NCBI GenBank assembly: GCA_033283165.1
Contig: JAWMQL010000006.1
Coordinates: forward strand, 1-64,000
Source of the DNA: JAWMQL01 sp033283165
GTDB taxonomy: Bacteria > Pseudomonadota > Gammaproteobacteria > Pseudomonadales > Halieaceae
Length of the DNA: 64,000 nt
Reading direction: 5' to 3'
This document shows, in pieces, positions 32,280 through 40,105 of the stretch. The notes beneath the pieces are model-generated. The model saw only the letters and a program-made list of their open reading frames with translations. It was not told where the DNA came from and ran no database searches. How positions within the stretch are numbered: position 1 is the stretch's first letter; each line of letters opens with the position of its first letter. The translations under genes were made by a program, and so were the position numbers.

Positions 32280-32765
32280 GTGATCATCGGCAATGAATCC
32301 GTCGTGCTATTTCATTACACCCTGTATGACGAGTCCGGCGAGGAACTGGAGACCTCTCGAGGCTCTGAACCCACCGCCTACCTGCACGGGGCCGGCAACA
32401 TCATCCCCGGGCTCGAGTCAGCCATGGCCGGCCGGGCCACCGGGGACGTATTCAGCGCCACTGTCCCGGCGGAGAAGGCCTACGGTGCCCGCGATCCCTA
32501 TAAGAAACAGCGGGTGCCGGTGAAACATCTGGTGTTCAAGGGCAAGTTGAGTCGCGGCATGGTGGTGCAACTCAACACCAGCGAGGGCCGGATACCGGTG
32601 ACCGTGCTCAAAGCCGGCCGCCACAGCGCCGATATAGATACCAACCACCCCCTGGCCGGACAGGCACTGACCTTCGACATCGAGATACTGGAAGTGCGAG
32701 CCGCCAGTGCCGAGGAATTGGCCCACGGCCACGCGCATGGCCCCGGCGGCCACCACCACCACTAG
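32280..32765 (+). CDS. slyD: FKBP-type peptidyl-prolyl isomerase, SlyD-like
   Basis: A 161-residue FKBP with an insert-in-flap domain. VVLFHYTLYDESGEELE and GAGNIIPGLESAMAGR are the FKBP core motifs, AYGARDPY and VPVKHLVFKGKLSRGMVV mark the flap insertion typical of SlyD. The C-terminus is His-rich (AHGHAHGPGGHHHH), a likely nickel-binding tail shorter than in E. coli. A longer frame exists, but GTG 32280 preceded by GGGAGG gives the standard N-terminus. Expected cytosolic role: prolyl isomerase/chaperone and metal insertion. Confidence 0.92.
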   Translation: MIIGNESVVLFHYTLYDESGEELETSRGSEPTAYLHGAGNIIPGLESAMAGRATGDVFSATVPAEKAYGARDPYKKQRVPVKHLVFKGKLSRGMVVQLNTSEGRIPVTVLKAGRHSADIDTNHPLAGQALTFDIEILEVRAASAEELAHGHAHGPGGHHHH

Positions 32766-32860
32766 CGCCCACGAAGCCACGGAGCAGGCTTTTTGGGCAC
32801 TTCGCCCGACAGTATCTATACTGCACATCAAACCACCAGCCACTAACGGGAGGACCCCCG

Positions 32861-33544
32861 GTGACGCTATCTCGACTTTTGCTCATCAGCTTGCTGGCTT
32901 TTGCGGCGCCGGGTTTCGCCGACGCCCCGGTCATTCAGTGGGATCTGGACGACGCCCTGAAACAGATCAATCGGCAGGCCGATGATTTTGACAGCGTACT
33001 GGCCAGAGCCGAGATTGTCCGCTCGGACAAGGATGGACAGGAAACCGGCCGCCAGCAGGCCGTTATGTTTATGGACCAGGACGGCAAGATACGGCTGGAT
33101 GTCGATGGCCCGGACCGCCGCACGGTGCTGGTGCTGAGAAGTGACCTGTATATCCACTATCCCGATCGCCAGCTGGTGGAGCAATATTCCCTGTCGCGCC
33201 ACAAGGGGCGTCTCGAGCCCTTCCTGCGCCTGGGATTCTCGCTGACCGGCAAAAAGCTGAAGGACGACTACCTGCTCACCTCACTGGGTGAGCGGGATGT
33301 CGGTGAAAGCCGCACCCTGGGCCTGGACCTGACCCCCAAGAAGGACAAGGCCCGTGAGGTGGTGTCGCGGGTGCAACTGTGGATAGACCAGGCGTCCTGG
33401 ATGCCCACACAACAGGTGATCGGCGCCACCGCCGATGGTGAAGAGTTAGTGGTGACCTACACCCACACTGCGCGCAACCTGAAGCTCAACCCCGACCTGT
33501 TCAAGGCAAGCTGGCCCCGGGGAACCAAGAAAGAGCGCATGTAG
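32861..33544 (+). CDS. LolA-fold/outer-membrane lipoprotein-sorting-like periplasmic protein
   Basis: A 227-residue protein with a signal peptide (LLLISLLAFAAPGFADA) and an all-beta body of the LolA/LppX type (ARAEIVRSDKDGQETGRQ, MFMDQDGKIRLDV, LYIHYPDRQLVEQY, VVSRVQLWIDQASWMP). It resembles the family annotated as outer membrane lipoprotein-sorting proteins rather than LolA itself, which has its own locus. GTG 32861 follows CGGGAGG. It lies 95 bp after slyD on the same strand. Probable lipid- or lipoprotein-binding role in the periplasm. Confidence 0.8.
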   Translation: MTLSRLLLISLLAFAAPGFADAPVIQWDLDDALKQINRQADDFDSVLARAEIVRSDKDGQETGRQQAVMFMDQDGKIRLDVDGPDRRTVLVLRSDLYIHYPDRQLVEQYSLSRHKGRLEPFLRLGFSLTGKKLKDDYLLTSLGERDVGESRTLGLDLTPKKDKAREVVSRVQLWIDQASWMPTQQVIGATADGEELVVTYTHTARNLKLNPDLFKASWPRGTKKERM

Positions 33545-33571
33545 CGTCGGCCGGACGATTGTTCAGCGGGT

Positions 33572-33612
33572 AAAAAAAAGCGGCCCCCGTCCGGGGTAGT
33601 GAAACGGGGGCC
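33572..33612 (-). terminator. Intrinsic terminator of the UrcA-family gene
   Basis: GGCCCCCGT (33582-33590) pairs with ACGGGGGCC (33604-33612). On the minus strand the stem is followed by CG then eight T residues (AAAAAAAA on the plus strand, 33572-33579). It lies just beyond the UrcA-family stop and between convergent genes. Confidence 0.85.
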
Positions 33613-33628
33613 GGGGGAAGGGCTGCTA

Positions 33629-33976
33629 TCAGCGACTGGCAACCTGCTCTCTCTCAAGTTGGGCATGGGCGGCCGCCACGGCGGATTCGTAACAGGCCTG
33701 GCGGCTGGCCACCACCCGCAGACTACCCGCCTCGCGCAGGTTCAGCGAGCCGCAGACATCCCGTGCAGCAGCCTTGATCTCCGCCTGCAGTTCGGCCCGG
33801 GCTTCGGCCGAGTCGAGCTTGCTGGCGTCGTATTGAACCGTGACGCTCCTGACGGGTGCATACCTGCCGTGCACGACAGTTTCATCCACCTGTCCGGCCC
33901 AGGTGGCAGACGAAAAGCCGAGGAAAGCAGTGCAGCCCAGGGCTGCGGCGAATGCGTTTGATACCATGTGTTTCAT
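33629..33976 (-). CDS. UrcA-family small secreted protein
   Basis: A 115-residue protein with an N-terminal signal peptide (FLGFSSATWAGQ) and the UrcA-family pattern: SVTVQYDASKLDSAEARAEL, then AAARDVCGSL and RQACYESAVAAA. The two Cys residues after the signal can form the family's conserved disulfide. Function unknown; such proteins are abundant in proteobacteria of aquatic origin. It has its own terminator and is transcribed in the same direction as the LytTR pair, 183 bp downstream of it, so it may be the next unit or a target. Confidence 0.82.
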   Translation of the reverse strand: MKHMVSNAFAAALGCTAFLGFSSATWAGQVDETVVHGRYAPVRSVTVQYDASKLDSAEARAELQAEIKAAARDVCGSLNLREAGSLRVVASRQACYESAVAAAHAQLEREQVASR

Positions 33977-34159
33977 TTCGAAGTCTCCCTACCAGACTAA
34001 ATGCAGCCGGGGCTGCTTTTCGACCAGTTCAGCCTGGCCTTGAGACTTACTGTATGGTGATCCCGAGAGAGGGAAAACAGCCTTGCGGCGAGTGACCGGT
34101 GGCCTGCGATGAGTGGAGGGATTGGCGCGATAAGCCGCAGCGCAGCGGGGTGGCCAAAC

Positions 34160-34966
34160 TCAATTTTCGATCAGTTCCCTGATCCGGTTACGATAACTGC
34201 GACTGACTTTCAGGCTGGCACCACCGGCCAGGGTGAGTTGATATTCGCCGTTCTGGTGCGTACGGGCACCGGCGATGTAGTCGCGGTTGACCATGCTGGA
34301 GCGATGCACCCTGAGGAAAACTGTCGGGTCGAGACTCCGCTCCAACTGCTTCATGGTCGTGCGCATGATGTGGGTGGCATCCCTGGTGTGGACACACATG
34401 TAATCGCCGGCAGCGTCTATCCACTGGATGTCGTTGATCTTGATGAACTGAAACTCGTTGCCATCCTTGATGATCAGGCGATCGGGCCATTCCCGCTCCG
34501 GAAACGGCTCGTCTATCATTTCCCTGACGGGCCGGGCATTGGCCATTCCCGACATGGCATCCAGTAACTGCTGCTTGCCCTGCCGGTGGGCGCGGGCCTG
34601 GAACCGCTCCAGGGCGCGCGCCACCGACTGCCGTAACCGGTCCTCGTCGATCGGCTTCAGCAGGTAGTCCACCGCATGCACCCTGAATGCCTCGATGGCG
34701 TATTCGTCGTAGGCGGTAACAAAGATGATCATCGGCATGGTGTCAGACTGCAGGGCACATACCAGGTCAAAACCGGACATCTCCGGCATCTGGATATCGA
34801 GGAATATCAGGTCCGGCGACACCTCGGCGATGGTGTCCAGAGCCTCGGGAACGTTGCCGCACTCAGCCACCAGCTCTACCTGGGGAACCTTCTCCAGGCG
34901 CAGGGCCAGGCCGCGCCGAGCCAGCGCTTCATCGTCCACCACAATTGACCTTAGTACTTCGCTCAT
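34160..34966 (-). CDS. LytTR-type response regulator (AlgR/LytR-like)
   Basis: A 268-residue two-domain regulator. The receiver has DDEALARRG, the phospho-acceptor Asp in LIFLDIQMPE, then VTAYDEYAIEAF and the Lys of DYLLKPID. A linker leads to a C-terminal LytTR DNA-binding domain (FLRVHRSSMVNRDYIAGA and LKVSRSYRNRIREL). It overlaps the kinase gene by four bases (ATGA). LytTR regulators bind pairs of short direct repeats one face apart; such a pair lies upstream of the kinase gene at 36101-36131. Confidence 0.93.
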   Translation of the reverse strand: MSEVLRSIVVDDEALARRGLALRLEKVPQVELVAECGNVPEALDTIAEVSPDLIFLDIQMPEMSGFDLVCALQSDTMPMIIFVTAYDEYAIEAFRVHAVDYLLKPIDEDRLRQSVARALERFQARAHRQGKQQLLDAMSGMANARPVREMIDEPFPEREWPDRLIIKDGNEFQFIKINDIQWIDAAGDYMCVHTRDATHIMRTTMKQLERSLDPTVFLRVHRSSMVNRDYIAGARTHQNGEYQLTLAGGASLKVSRSYRNRIRELIEN

Positions 34967-36069
34967 GCTTCTGCCTGCTTCAGTTCAAGGGGGATAGTGA
35001 TATCGATGGTCAGGCCGTGAGGCTCCGTCCGCCCCAGGCGGAAAGTCTGCTTGTCGCCGTACAGTTCGTGCAGGCGTTCGCGGCAATTCAACAGTCCCAC
35101 CCCCGTGCCCCTGGGCAGCCTGCCGTTGCTCAGGTCCAGCCCCGGGCCATCATCGGCAACCGATAAGCGCAATCGCTCGCCCTCCAGCGCGGCGTGGACC
35201 CCGATGGTGCCTCCCCGCACGCTCTGGGAAATGGCGTACTTTATCGAGTTTTCAACCAGTGGTTGCAACAACAGGCTGGGGATCAGCGCCTGGCTGGCAG
35301 CGGGCTCCACGGTGAACTTGAGCTGCAGGCGCTCGCCAAAGCGCACCTGTTCAATATCCAGGTACAGCTTCAGTGCGTCGACCTCTTCCTGTACCGAGAC
35401 TTTTTGCATCGGTTCGTGTTCCAGCGTGTAGCGCAGGAACCGACTCAGGCGGGTCACCATGGCGTTCGCCAACTCGTTGTCCTGGTCAAGGATGAGGGTG
35501 GAAATTGCGTTGAGGGTATTGAACAGGAAATGCGGATTGAGCTGGTAGTGCAACATTTTAAGCTGTGCTTCATGGGCCATGGCGGTGGCCTTCAGCCAGC
35601 GCTGGTGTTCTTCCTGGGCCTGGAGATAGTACTTGATGCCGAAGTACAGCACGCTCCAGACGAGCATCACCATGAAAGCACTGTTGGTATCCTTGAAGTA
35701 GGACCAGAAACCCATGTCGTAGTGGTCCGGTTTCGCGGTCATGGACGGCGGGAAGATGGCGCGGAAAATGGCAACCCGCAGACCCATCCACAGCGCGCCC
35801 GCGAGGTAGGAACTCACCAGCACGCCCACCACGCGCCACACTATGTCCGAGTCCCACAGTGCGCGATACAGCATCCGCAACAGCAGGGTGATGAGCATCC
35901 CGATGGTGCTGACCACCGGCAGGTACAGGGCGTAATTGGCTGGCGCCTGGCCCCAGACCAGCATCCCCAGGTAAAAGGTGATACCCCAGGCGCTCCAGCC
36001 GGCCAGCTGCAAGGCCCAGAACAGGTAGCCCTTGTCCTGTAACAGTTCGCGCATTTGCATCCGGTTCAT
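34963..36069 (-). CDS. LytS/AlgZ-like sensor histidine kinase
   Basis: A 368-residue kinase of the His_kinase (PF06580) type. The first about 165 residues form four membrane helices. The phospho-acceptor motif LNPHFLFNTLNAISTL is followed by an ATP-binding half with LVENSIKYAI, ADDGPGLDL and GTGVGLLNCRERL. No extracytoplasmic sensor loop of size is seen, so membrane or intramembrane sensing is likely. The start at 36069 overlaps a TATAAT box; Met4 (36060) or Met6 (36054) are alternative starts. First gene of the two-gene regulatory operon. Confidence 0.92.
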   Translation of the reverse strand: MNRMQMRELLQDKGYLFWALQLAGWSAWGITFYLGMLVWGQAPANYALYLPVVSTIGMLITLLLRMLYRALWDSDIVWRVVGVLVSSYLAGALWMGLRVAIFRAIFPPSMTAKPDHYDMGFWSYFKDTNSAFMVMLVWSVLYFGIKYYLQAQEEHQRWLKATAMAHEAQLKMLHYQLNPHFLFNTLNAISTLILDQDNELANAMVTRLSRFLRYTLEHEPMQKVSVQEEVDALKLYLDIEQVRFGERLQLKFTVEPAASQALIPSLLLQPLVENSIKYAISQSVRGGTIGVHAALEGERLRLSVADDGPGLDLSNGRLPRGTGVGLLNCRERLHELYGDKQTFRLGRTEPHGLTIDITIPLELKQAEA

Positions 36070-36094
36070 TATACGGTGGTTTGGGGGGGGTCAA
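36068..36094 (-). promoter_or_regulatory. Candidate promoter of the sensor kinase operon
   Basis: On the minus strand TTGACC (36094-36089), a 15-base spacer of mostly C, and a perfect TATAAT (36073-36068) are visible. The spacer is short and the -10 overlaps the annotated ATG (TATAATG), so either translation begins at Met4/Met6 on a near-leaderless mRNA or this is not the true promoter. Confidence 0.35.
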
Positions 36095-36100
36095 TCCCGA

Positions 36101-36131
36101 TTCATCGCAGATATGGCTCCGTTCATCGCAG
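36101..36131. promoter_or_regulatory. Candidate LytTR/AlgR binding site: two 10-bp direct repeats
   Basis: TTCATCGCAG occurs at 36101-36110 and 36122-36131, 21 bp start to start. The right copy reads CCGTTCATC, one mismatch from the AlgR consensus CCGTTCGTC as I recall it. The site lies between the kinase-regulator operon and the divergent TPR gene, one base upstream of the latter's -35 box. Confidence 0.6.
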
Positions 36132-36132
36132 T

Positions 36133-36161
36133 TTGAAATCCTCGGGCTGCGGTTCTACAGT
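36133..36161 (+). promoter_or_regulatory. Predicted sigma-70 promoter of the TPR/TonB-like gene
   Basis: TTGAAA (36133-36138), a 17-base spacer and TACAGT (36156-36161) match consensus at five and four positions, 37 bases before the start at 36199. The adjacent direct repeats sit where an activator would contact RNA polymerase. Confidence 0.55.
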
Positions 36162-36198
36162 AACTGAACAGCGATAACCTCAGCGGGGACCGTACCGA

Positions 36199-37461
36199 AT
36201 GCGGACCAGCGTCGCCTGCCTGATAACCTGTCTTGGCCTGATCTCGCCCGGGGCGGGGGCCCACCTGCCGGAGTTTTTCGGCCGCGACTATTTTCGCCTG
36301 GGCACTGCCGAACAGAACCCGATCATCCCGCATGGCGCCGGAAATGCTGGAATCCAGGACCTCGCCGACCAGGCCCGCCAGTTGGAGGCGCAATTGCAGC
36401 AGGAGCGCAACCGCAACGGGCCCTACGGGGCCGGCCAGGCCGATCCCCTGTTGAGCCTGGCCGCCACCTACCGGCAGCTCGGCCGCGAAAGCGAGGCTAT
36501 AGAGACCTACCAGCATGCCCTGTACCTGTCCCGGGTGAATGACGGCCTGGACAGCGAGCGACAACTGCCCATCCTGCGCGAATTGATCAAACTGTACTGG
36601 AGCAGGGAGGATTTCCAGGCGCTGGATGGCATCTACAACCAGTACCGGCGCGCGGCAGGCCTGCTGACGGCCACCCGGGATCCGGCCAGCCTGGCCGAGG
36701 CACTGGAATATTTCGAGTGGCAGCGGGGCAGTTACGCGGCGCGCGAGGACATCCGGGGCGGGCGCCAGTTACTCTACGCCTACCGCCTCAATGAGAGCCT
36801 GCTGGATGACGCCCGGGAACAACCTCTGGAGCTGTCACTGTACCGGGAACTCGTGACCAGCCAGCTGCGCAACCTCTACCTGATCCTGGGCTGCGAGCCT
36901 GAGTACGCACTGGCTGCCGGCACCCAGGCCGCTTCCATCAACAGCGAATACCCCTGGTTGCGGGAAATAGCCCACCTGCAACGGATCGGCAAGAGCATAG
37001 GCCGTGATCTGCTGCTGGACCTGATGCAGCGTGCCGGAGAGAATGATCCGGTGAGCAGTGCCGAGCTGCACCTGGAACTCGGTGACTGGTACCAGTGGAA
37101 CGGGGATTTCAGGAACGCCAGGCAGGAGTACCTGGCAGTCACCGAGATATTGCTCACCGAGGGCAATGCCACCCTGCTGCACAGCTGGCTCGGCGAACCC
37201 CAGGAATTGCCACCGGCGCGGCACCAGGATTCGCCCCCCGTTCCCGGGCCGGCAGCTGGCGCCGACCGGGTAAGGGCCCATTTCATGGTCACCTCCCGGG
37301 GCGAGGTGCGGCGGGTGAGTACAGAGGCGCTGTCCGAGCAATACGGCGATCGCGCCCGGCGCATCGCCAACATGCTCCGCGATACCCACTTCAGGCCCCA
37401 GTTCCGGGACGGCGAACCCGAACCCTCGGAGCTGCTGACCCGCGACTACCGGCTGCGCTGA
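36199..37461 (+). CDS. Periplasmic TPR protein with TonB-like C-terminal domain
   Basis: A 420-residue protein with a signal peptide (ACLITCLGLISPGAGA). TPR-like helices occupy the middle (DPLLSLAATYRQLGRESEAI, ETYQHALYLSRVNDG, ELGDWYQWNGDFRNARQEYL). The last about 70 residues (RVRAHFMVTSRGEVRRVSTE through ANMLRDTHFRPQFRDGEP) resemble a TonB C-terminal/energy-transducer-like fold without a membrane anchor. No named family recognised. It is divergent from a LytTR pair and may be its target. It precedes the SEC-C glycosyltransferase by 47 bp. Confidence 0.75.
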   Translation: MRTSVACLITCLGLISPGAGAHLPEFFGRDYFRLGTAEQNPIIPHGAGNAGIQDLADQARQLEAQLQQERNRNGPYGAGQADPLLSLAATYRQLGRESEAIETYQHALYLSRVNDGLDSERQLPILRELIKLYWSREDFQALDGIYNQYRRAAGLLTATRDPASLAEALEYFEWQRGSYAAREDIRGGRQLLYAYRLNESLLDDAREQPLELSLYRELVTSQLRNLYLILGCEPEYALAAGTQAASINSEYPWLREIAHLQRIGKSIGRDLLLDLMQRAGENDPVSSAELHLELGDWYQWNGDFRNARQEYLAVTEILLTEGNATLLHSWLGEPQELPPARHQDSPPVPGPAAGADRVRAHFMVTSRGEVRRVSTEALSEQYGDRARRIANMLRDTHFRPQFRDGEPEPSELLTRDYRLR

Positions 37462-37508
37462 TTCCGTCCGGTTTGCCGGTATCGGCGTCATGGTTTAATG
37501 TGCCCGCG

Positions 37509-39272
37509 ATGAACATCGCCAGGAACGCTCCCTGCCCCTGTGGCAGTGGTAAAAAGTACAAACGCTGCTGTTTGCCGGGGCGAGAGCCCGCCACCGCGGT
37601 TCCCCTGCCCACAGTGGAGGACATGCTGGACGAGGTGCGACAGCGGGCCCGGGCCGGTAACTTCGAGGCGGCCCGGCAACTGGTTCGGCGCGCAACCCGG
37701 CAGTTTCCCCGCAACGCCGCTACCTGGGCGCTGGCCTGCGGGGTCGAGATGCGCCTGCAAAACTTTGAGCAGGCGAAAACCTTCATCCGCCGGGCGCTGA
37801 AACTGGAACCCGATAATCCGGTTCACCTGTACAACTACGCCACGACACTGGCCCAAACCTGGGAACAGGAGGCCGCGGTACGCGCTTTTCGCAAAGCACT
37901 GAAGCTCAAGCCGGACTTTTACCAGGCCTACAATAACCTGGGTAATACCCTGCGTGACCTTGGCCGCGAAAGGGAGGCCAAAGAGTGCTTCGAGAAGGTG
38001 TTCCAGTCCCCTGTACGGGACCTGAGCACGCTCGGTGCCATACTGCTCTCGATGCAACTGTTCGTTGTCGACGAGCATGACAGCTTCTACCAGATGCATC
38101 GCGCGCTGGCCGAAAAAATCCAGGCCCTGGTTCCGGCCGATACGCCCCGCCGCGTGAGCGTCAGCCGGCGGCCGGGCAACCGGATTCGACTGGGTTACCT
38201 TTCACCGCGCTTCAGTCGCGAGATCGTTGGCAATTTTTTCAGGCCAGTGTTTGAGCATCACAGCCGCGAGCGCTTCGAGCTCTACCTGTACAGCGCCACA
38301 CCGCGCCCGGATGACCTGACGGAATACTTCAGGGCGGAATCAGATGCCTGGCGCGATGTAACCCGGCTGTCGGATCGCGAATTGTGCCAGCGCATTGTCG
38401 AAGACGAGATCGATATCCTGGTGGACTTGGCCGGTCACGCCCCGGAGAGCCGCATCACAGCGGTGGCCTGCAAACCCGCCCCGGTGCAGGTATCCATGCT
38501 GGACTACTTCGACACCACCGGCCTCGACGCCATGGACTACTACGTTACCGACCGGGACTCCACTCCCCCGGACAGCGAGCAGCGTTTCATCGAGGAACTG
38601 ATCGTCCTCGAGCACCCGCGCCTGGTCTACCGTGCGCCAGACTATGCACCCGAGCCACAACTGCGAAATGAGACCGCACCGGGATTCGTGTTCGGCTCCT
38701 TCAACCGCCATCACAAGATTACCGAGCGGGTTATCGAGCTGTGGTCCCGGTTGTTGCTGGCGGTTCCGGAATCCACCCTGTTGTTGAAAAGCGCGGCCTT
38801 CGCCAGCAAGGACGTGCAACAGGCCTACCGCGAGCGTTTTGACAAGCACGGGGTGGCAGGCAAGCGGATTATCTTCCGAGGACGGACGCCCCACGAGGAA
38901 ATGCTTGCCGAATACGGCGACATCGATGTCGCCCTGGACACTTTCCCCTACAATGGCGGTCTCACCACCTGTGAGGCCCTGTGGATGGGAACGCCGGTCA
39001 TCGCCCTGCGAGGCAACCGGATCATCTCGCGCCAGAGTGCCTGCATGCTCGATTCGGTGGGCCTGCCGGGGTTCGTGGCGGACCGCGAGGAGGAGTTTGT
39101 CGCCATCGGCCAGTACTGGGCAAACCACCGCGCTGAGCTCCATGACCTGCGTCGGGGCCTGCGCTCGCGGATGGCCAGGTCCCCGCTCACCGATGCGGCC
39201 GGCCACACCCGGGAAATCGAGGAAAATTTCACCCGCATCTGGAACCGTTATATTGAGGAGCACACCGAATGA
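37509..39272 (+). CDS. SEC-C/TPR/OGT-like (GT41, SPINDLY-type) glycosyltransferase
   Basis: A 587-residue protein. Residues 3-24 form a SEC-C zinc motif (NAPCPCGSGKKYKRCC). TPR repeats follow from about 40 to 165 (NFEAARQLVRRATRQFP, NFEQAKTFIRRALKLEPDN, PDFYQAYNNLGNTLRDLGRE). The catalytic part, from about 215, is of the O-GlcNAc-transferase/SPINDLY type: IRLGYLSPRFSREIV, DILVDLAGHAPESRI, QVSMLDYFDTTGLDAMDYYV, FGSFNRHHKITERVI, ALDTFPYNGGLTTCEALWMG and SRQSACMLDSVG. No signal peptide, so cytosolic O-glycosylation of proteins is the family expectation. ATG 37509 places the zinc motif at the N-terminus; the longer frame is not supported. Confidence 0.9.
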   Translation: MNIARNAPCPCGSGKKYKRCCLPGREPATAVPLPTVEDMLDEVRQRARAGNFEAARQLVRRATRQFPRNAATWALACGVEMRLQNFEQAKTFIRRALKLEPDNPVHLYNYATTLAQTWEQEAAVRAFRKALKLKPDFYQAYNNLGNTLRDLGREREAKECFEKVFQSPVRDLSTLGAILLSMQLFVVDEHDSFYQMHRALAEKIQALVPADTPRRVSVSRRPGNRIRLGYLSPRFSREIVGNFFRPVFEHHSRERFELYLYSATPRPDDLTEYFRAESDAWRDVTRLSDRELCQRIVEDEIDILVDLAGHAPESRITAVACKPAPVQVSMLDYFDTTGLDAMDYYVTDRDSTPPDSEQRFIEELIVLEHPRLVYRAPDYAPEPQLRNETAPGFVFGSFNRHHKITERVIELWSRLLLAVPESTLLLKSAAFASKDVQQAYRERFDKHGVAGKRIIFRGRTPHEEMLAEYGDIDVALDTFPYNGGLTTCEALWMGTPVIALRGNRIISRQSACMLDSVGLPGFVADREEEFVAIGQYWANHRAELHDLRRGLRSRMARSPLTDAAGHTREIEENFTRIWNRYIEEHTE

Positions 39273-40090
39273 AAATCTTCAGCCCCCTGTTGGCATTGAT
39301 ACTGGCCTGGCCGTCACTGGCCCGGGCGGACGACCCGGCTCTCGCGGCCGCGGTGCAGGGTAGTCATCGCACCCCGGCCTGGGCCGAGCGGGATGCCTAC
39401 CGCCACCCACTGCAGACCCTGCGGCTGTTCGACATCCAGCCACAGCATACCGTGGTGGAGATCTGGCCGGGTGGCGGCTGGTACACGGAAATACTCGCAC
39501 CCTATTTGCGCGAGCACGGCAAGCTGATCGCCGCCCACTACGACAGCGAGGACACCCAGGCCAGCTACCGTCCCAGGGCTCGCCAGAGCTTCGAGGAAAA
39601 GCTCGCCGCGCTGCCGGCAGTCTATGACCGGGTGGAAATCAGTTCCCTGGTCTTCGATGAACAGCAGGGCACCCTGGCCCGGGGTGCGGCGCCCGACAAT
39701 TCGGTGGACCGGGTCGTCACCTTCCGCAACGCTCACGGCTGGTATGCCAGCGGCACGATGCAGGCGGCCTTCGACCATTTCTTTGCCATCCTGAAACCCG
39801 GCGGCAAGCTGGGCTTCGTGCAGCACATGGCCGACACCGGCCAGGACTGGATGTCCCGCAACATCGGCTACGTGGGGCGGGAGTACGTGATTGCGGTGGC
39901 AAATCGGGCCGGTTTCGTACTTGAAGCTGAGGGCTACTTCAACCGCAACCCGCTGGACCACAAGCGATATGAAAAGGGCGTGTGGCAGCTGCCGCCGACT
40001 TTTCGCGAACTGGACAGCGAGGAAGAGAAAGCACCTTACCGGGCCATTGGTGAAAGCGAACGGATGACTCTGGTCTTCGCCAAGCCCTGA
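39269..40090 (+). CDS. Predicted exported class I methyltransferase-fold protein
   Basis: A 273-residue protein with a signal peptide (LLALILAWPSLARADD) and a SAM-methyltransferase-like core: VVEIWPGGGWYTEIL (motif I), then VDRVVTFRNAHGWY and ILKPGGKLGFVQH. It resembles the COG4798-type predicted methyltransferases, many of which carry signal peptides although SAM is cytosolic, so the actual activity is unclear. Its ATG overlaps the glycosyltransferase stop by four bases (ATGA), so it is translationally coupled to it. Confidence 0.83.
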   Translation: MKIFSPLLALILAWPSLARADDPALAAAVQGSHRTPAWAERDAYRHPLQTLRLFDIQPQHTVVEIWPGGGWYTEILAPYLREHGKLIAAHYDSEDTQASYRPRARQSFEEKLAALPAVYDRVEISSLVFDEQQGTLARGAAPDNSVDRVVTFRNAHGWYASGTMQAAFDHFFAILKPGGKLGFVQHMADTGQDWMSRNIGYVGREYVIAVANRAGFVLEAEGYFNRNPLDHKRYEKGVWQLPPTFRELDSEEEKAPYRAIGESERMTLVFAKP

Positions 40091-40105
40091 GCCCGGGCGG
40101 CGGCC

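Noticed and set aside
37095..37508. N-terminal extension of the SEC-C/OGT gene
   Set aside because: It overlaps the TPR gene in another frame; the SEC-C motif naturally starts at ATG 37509.
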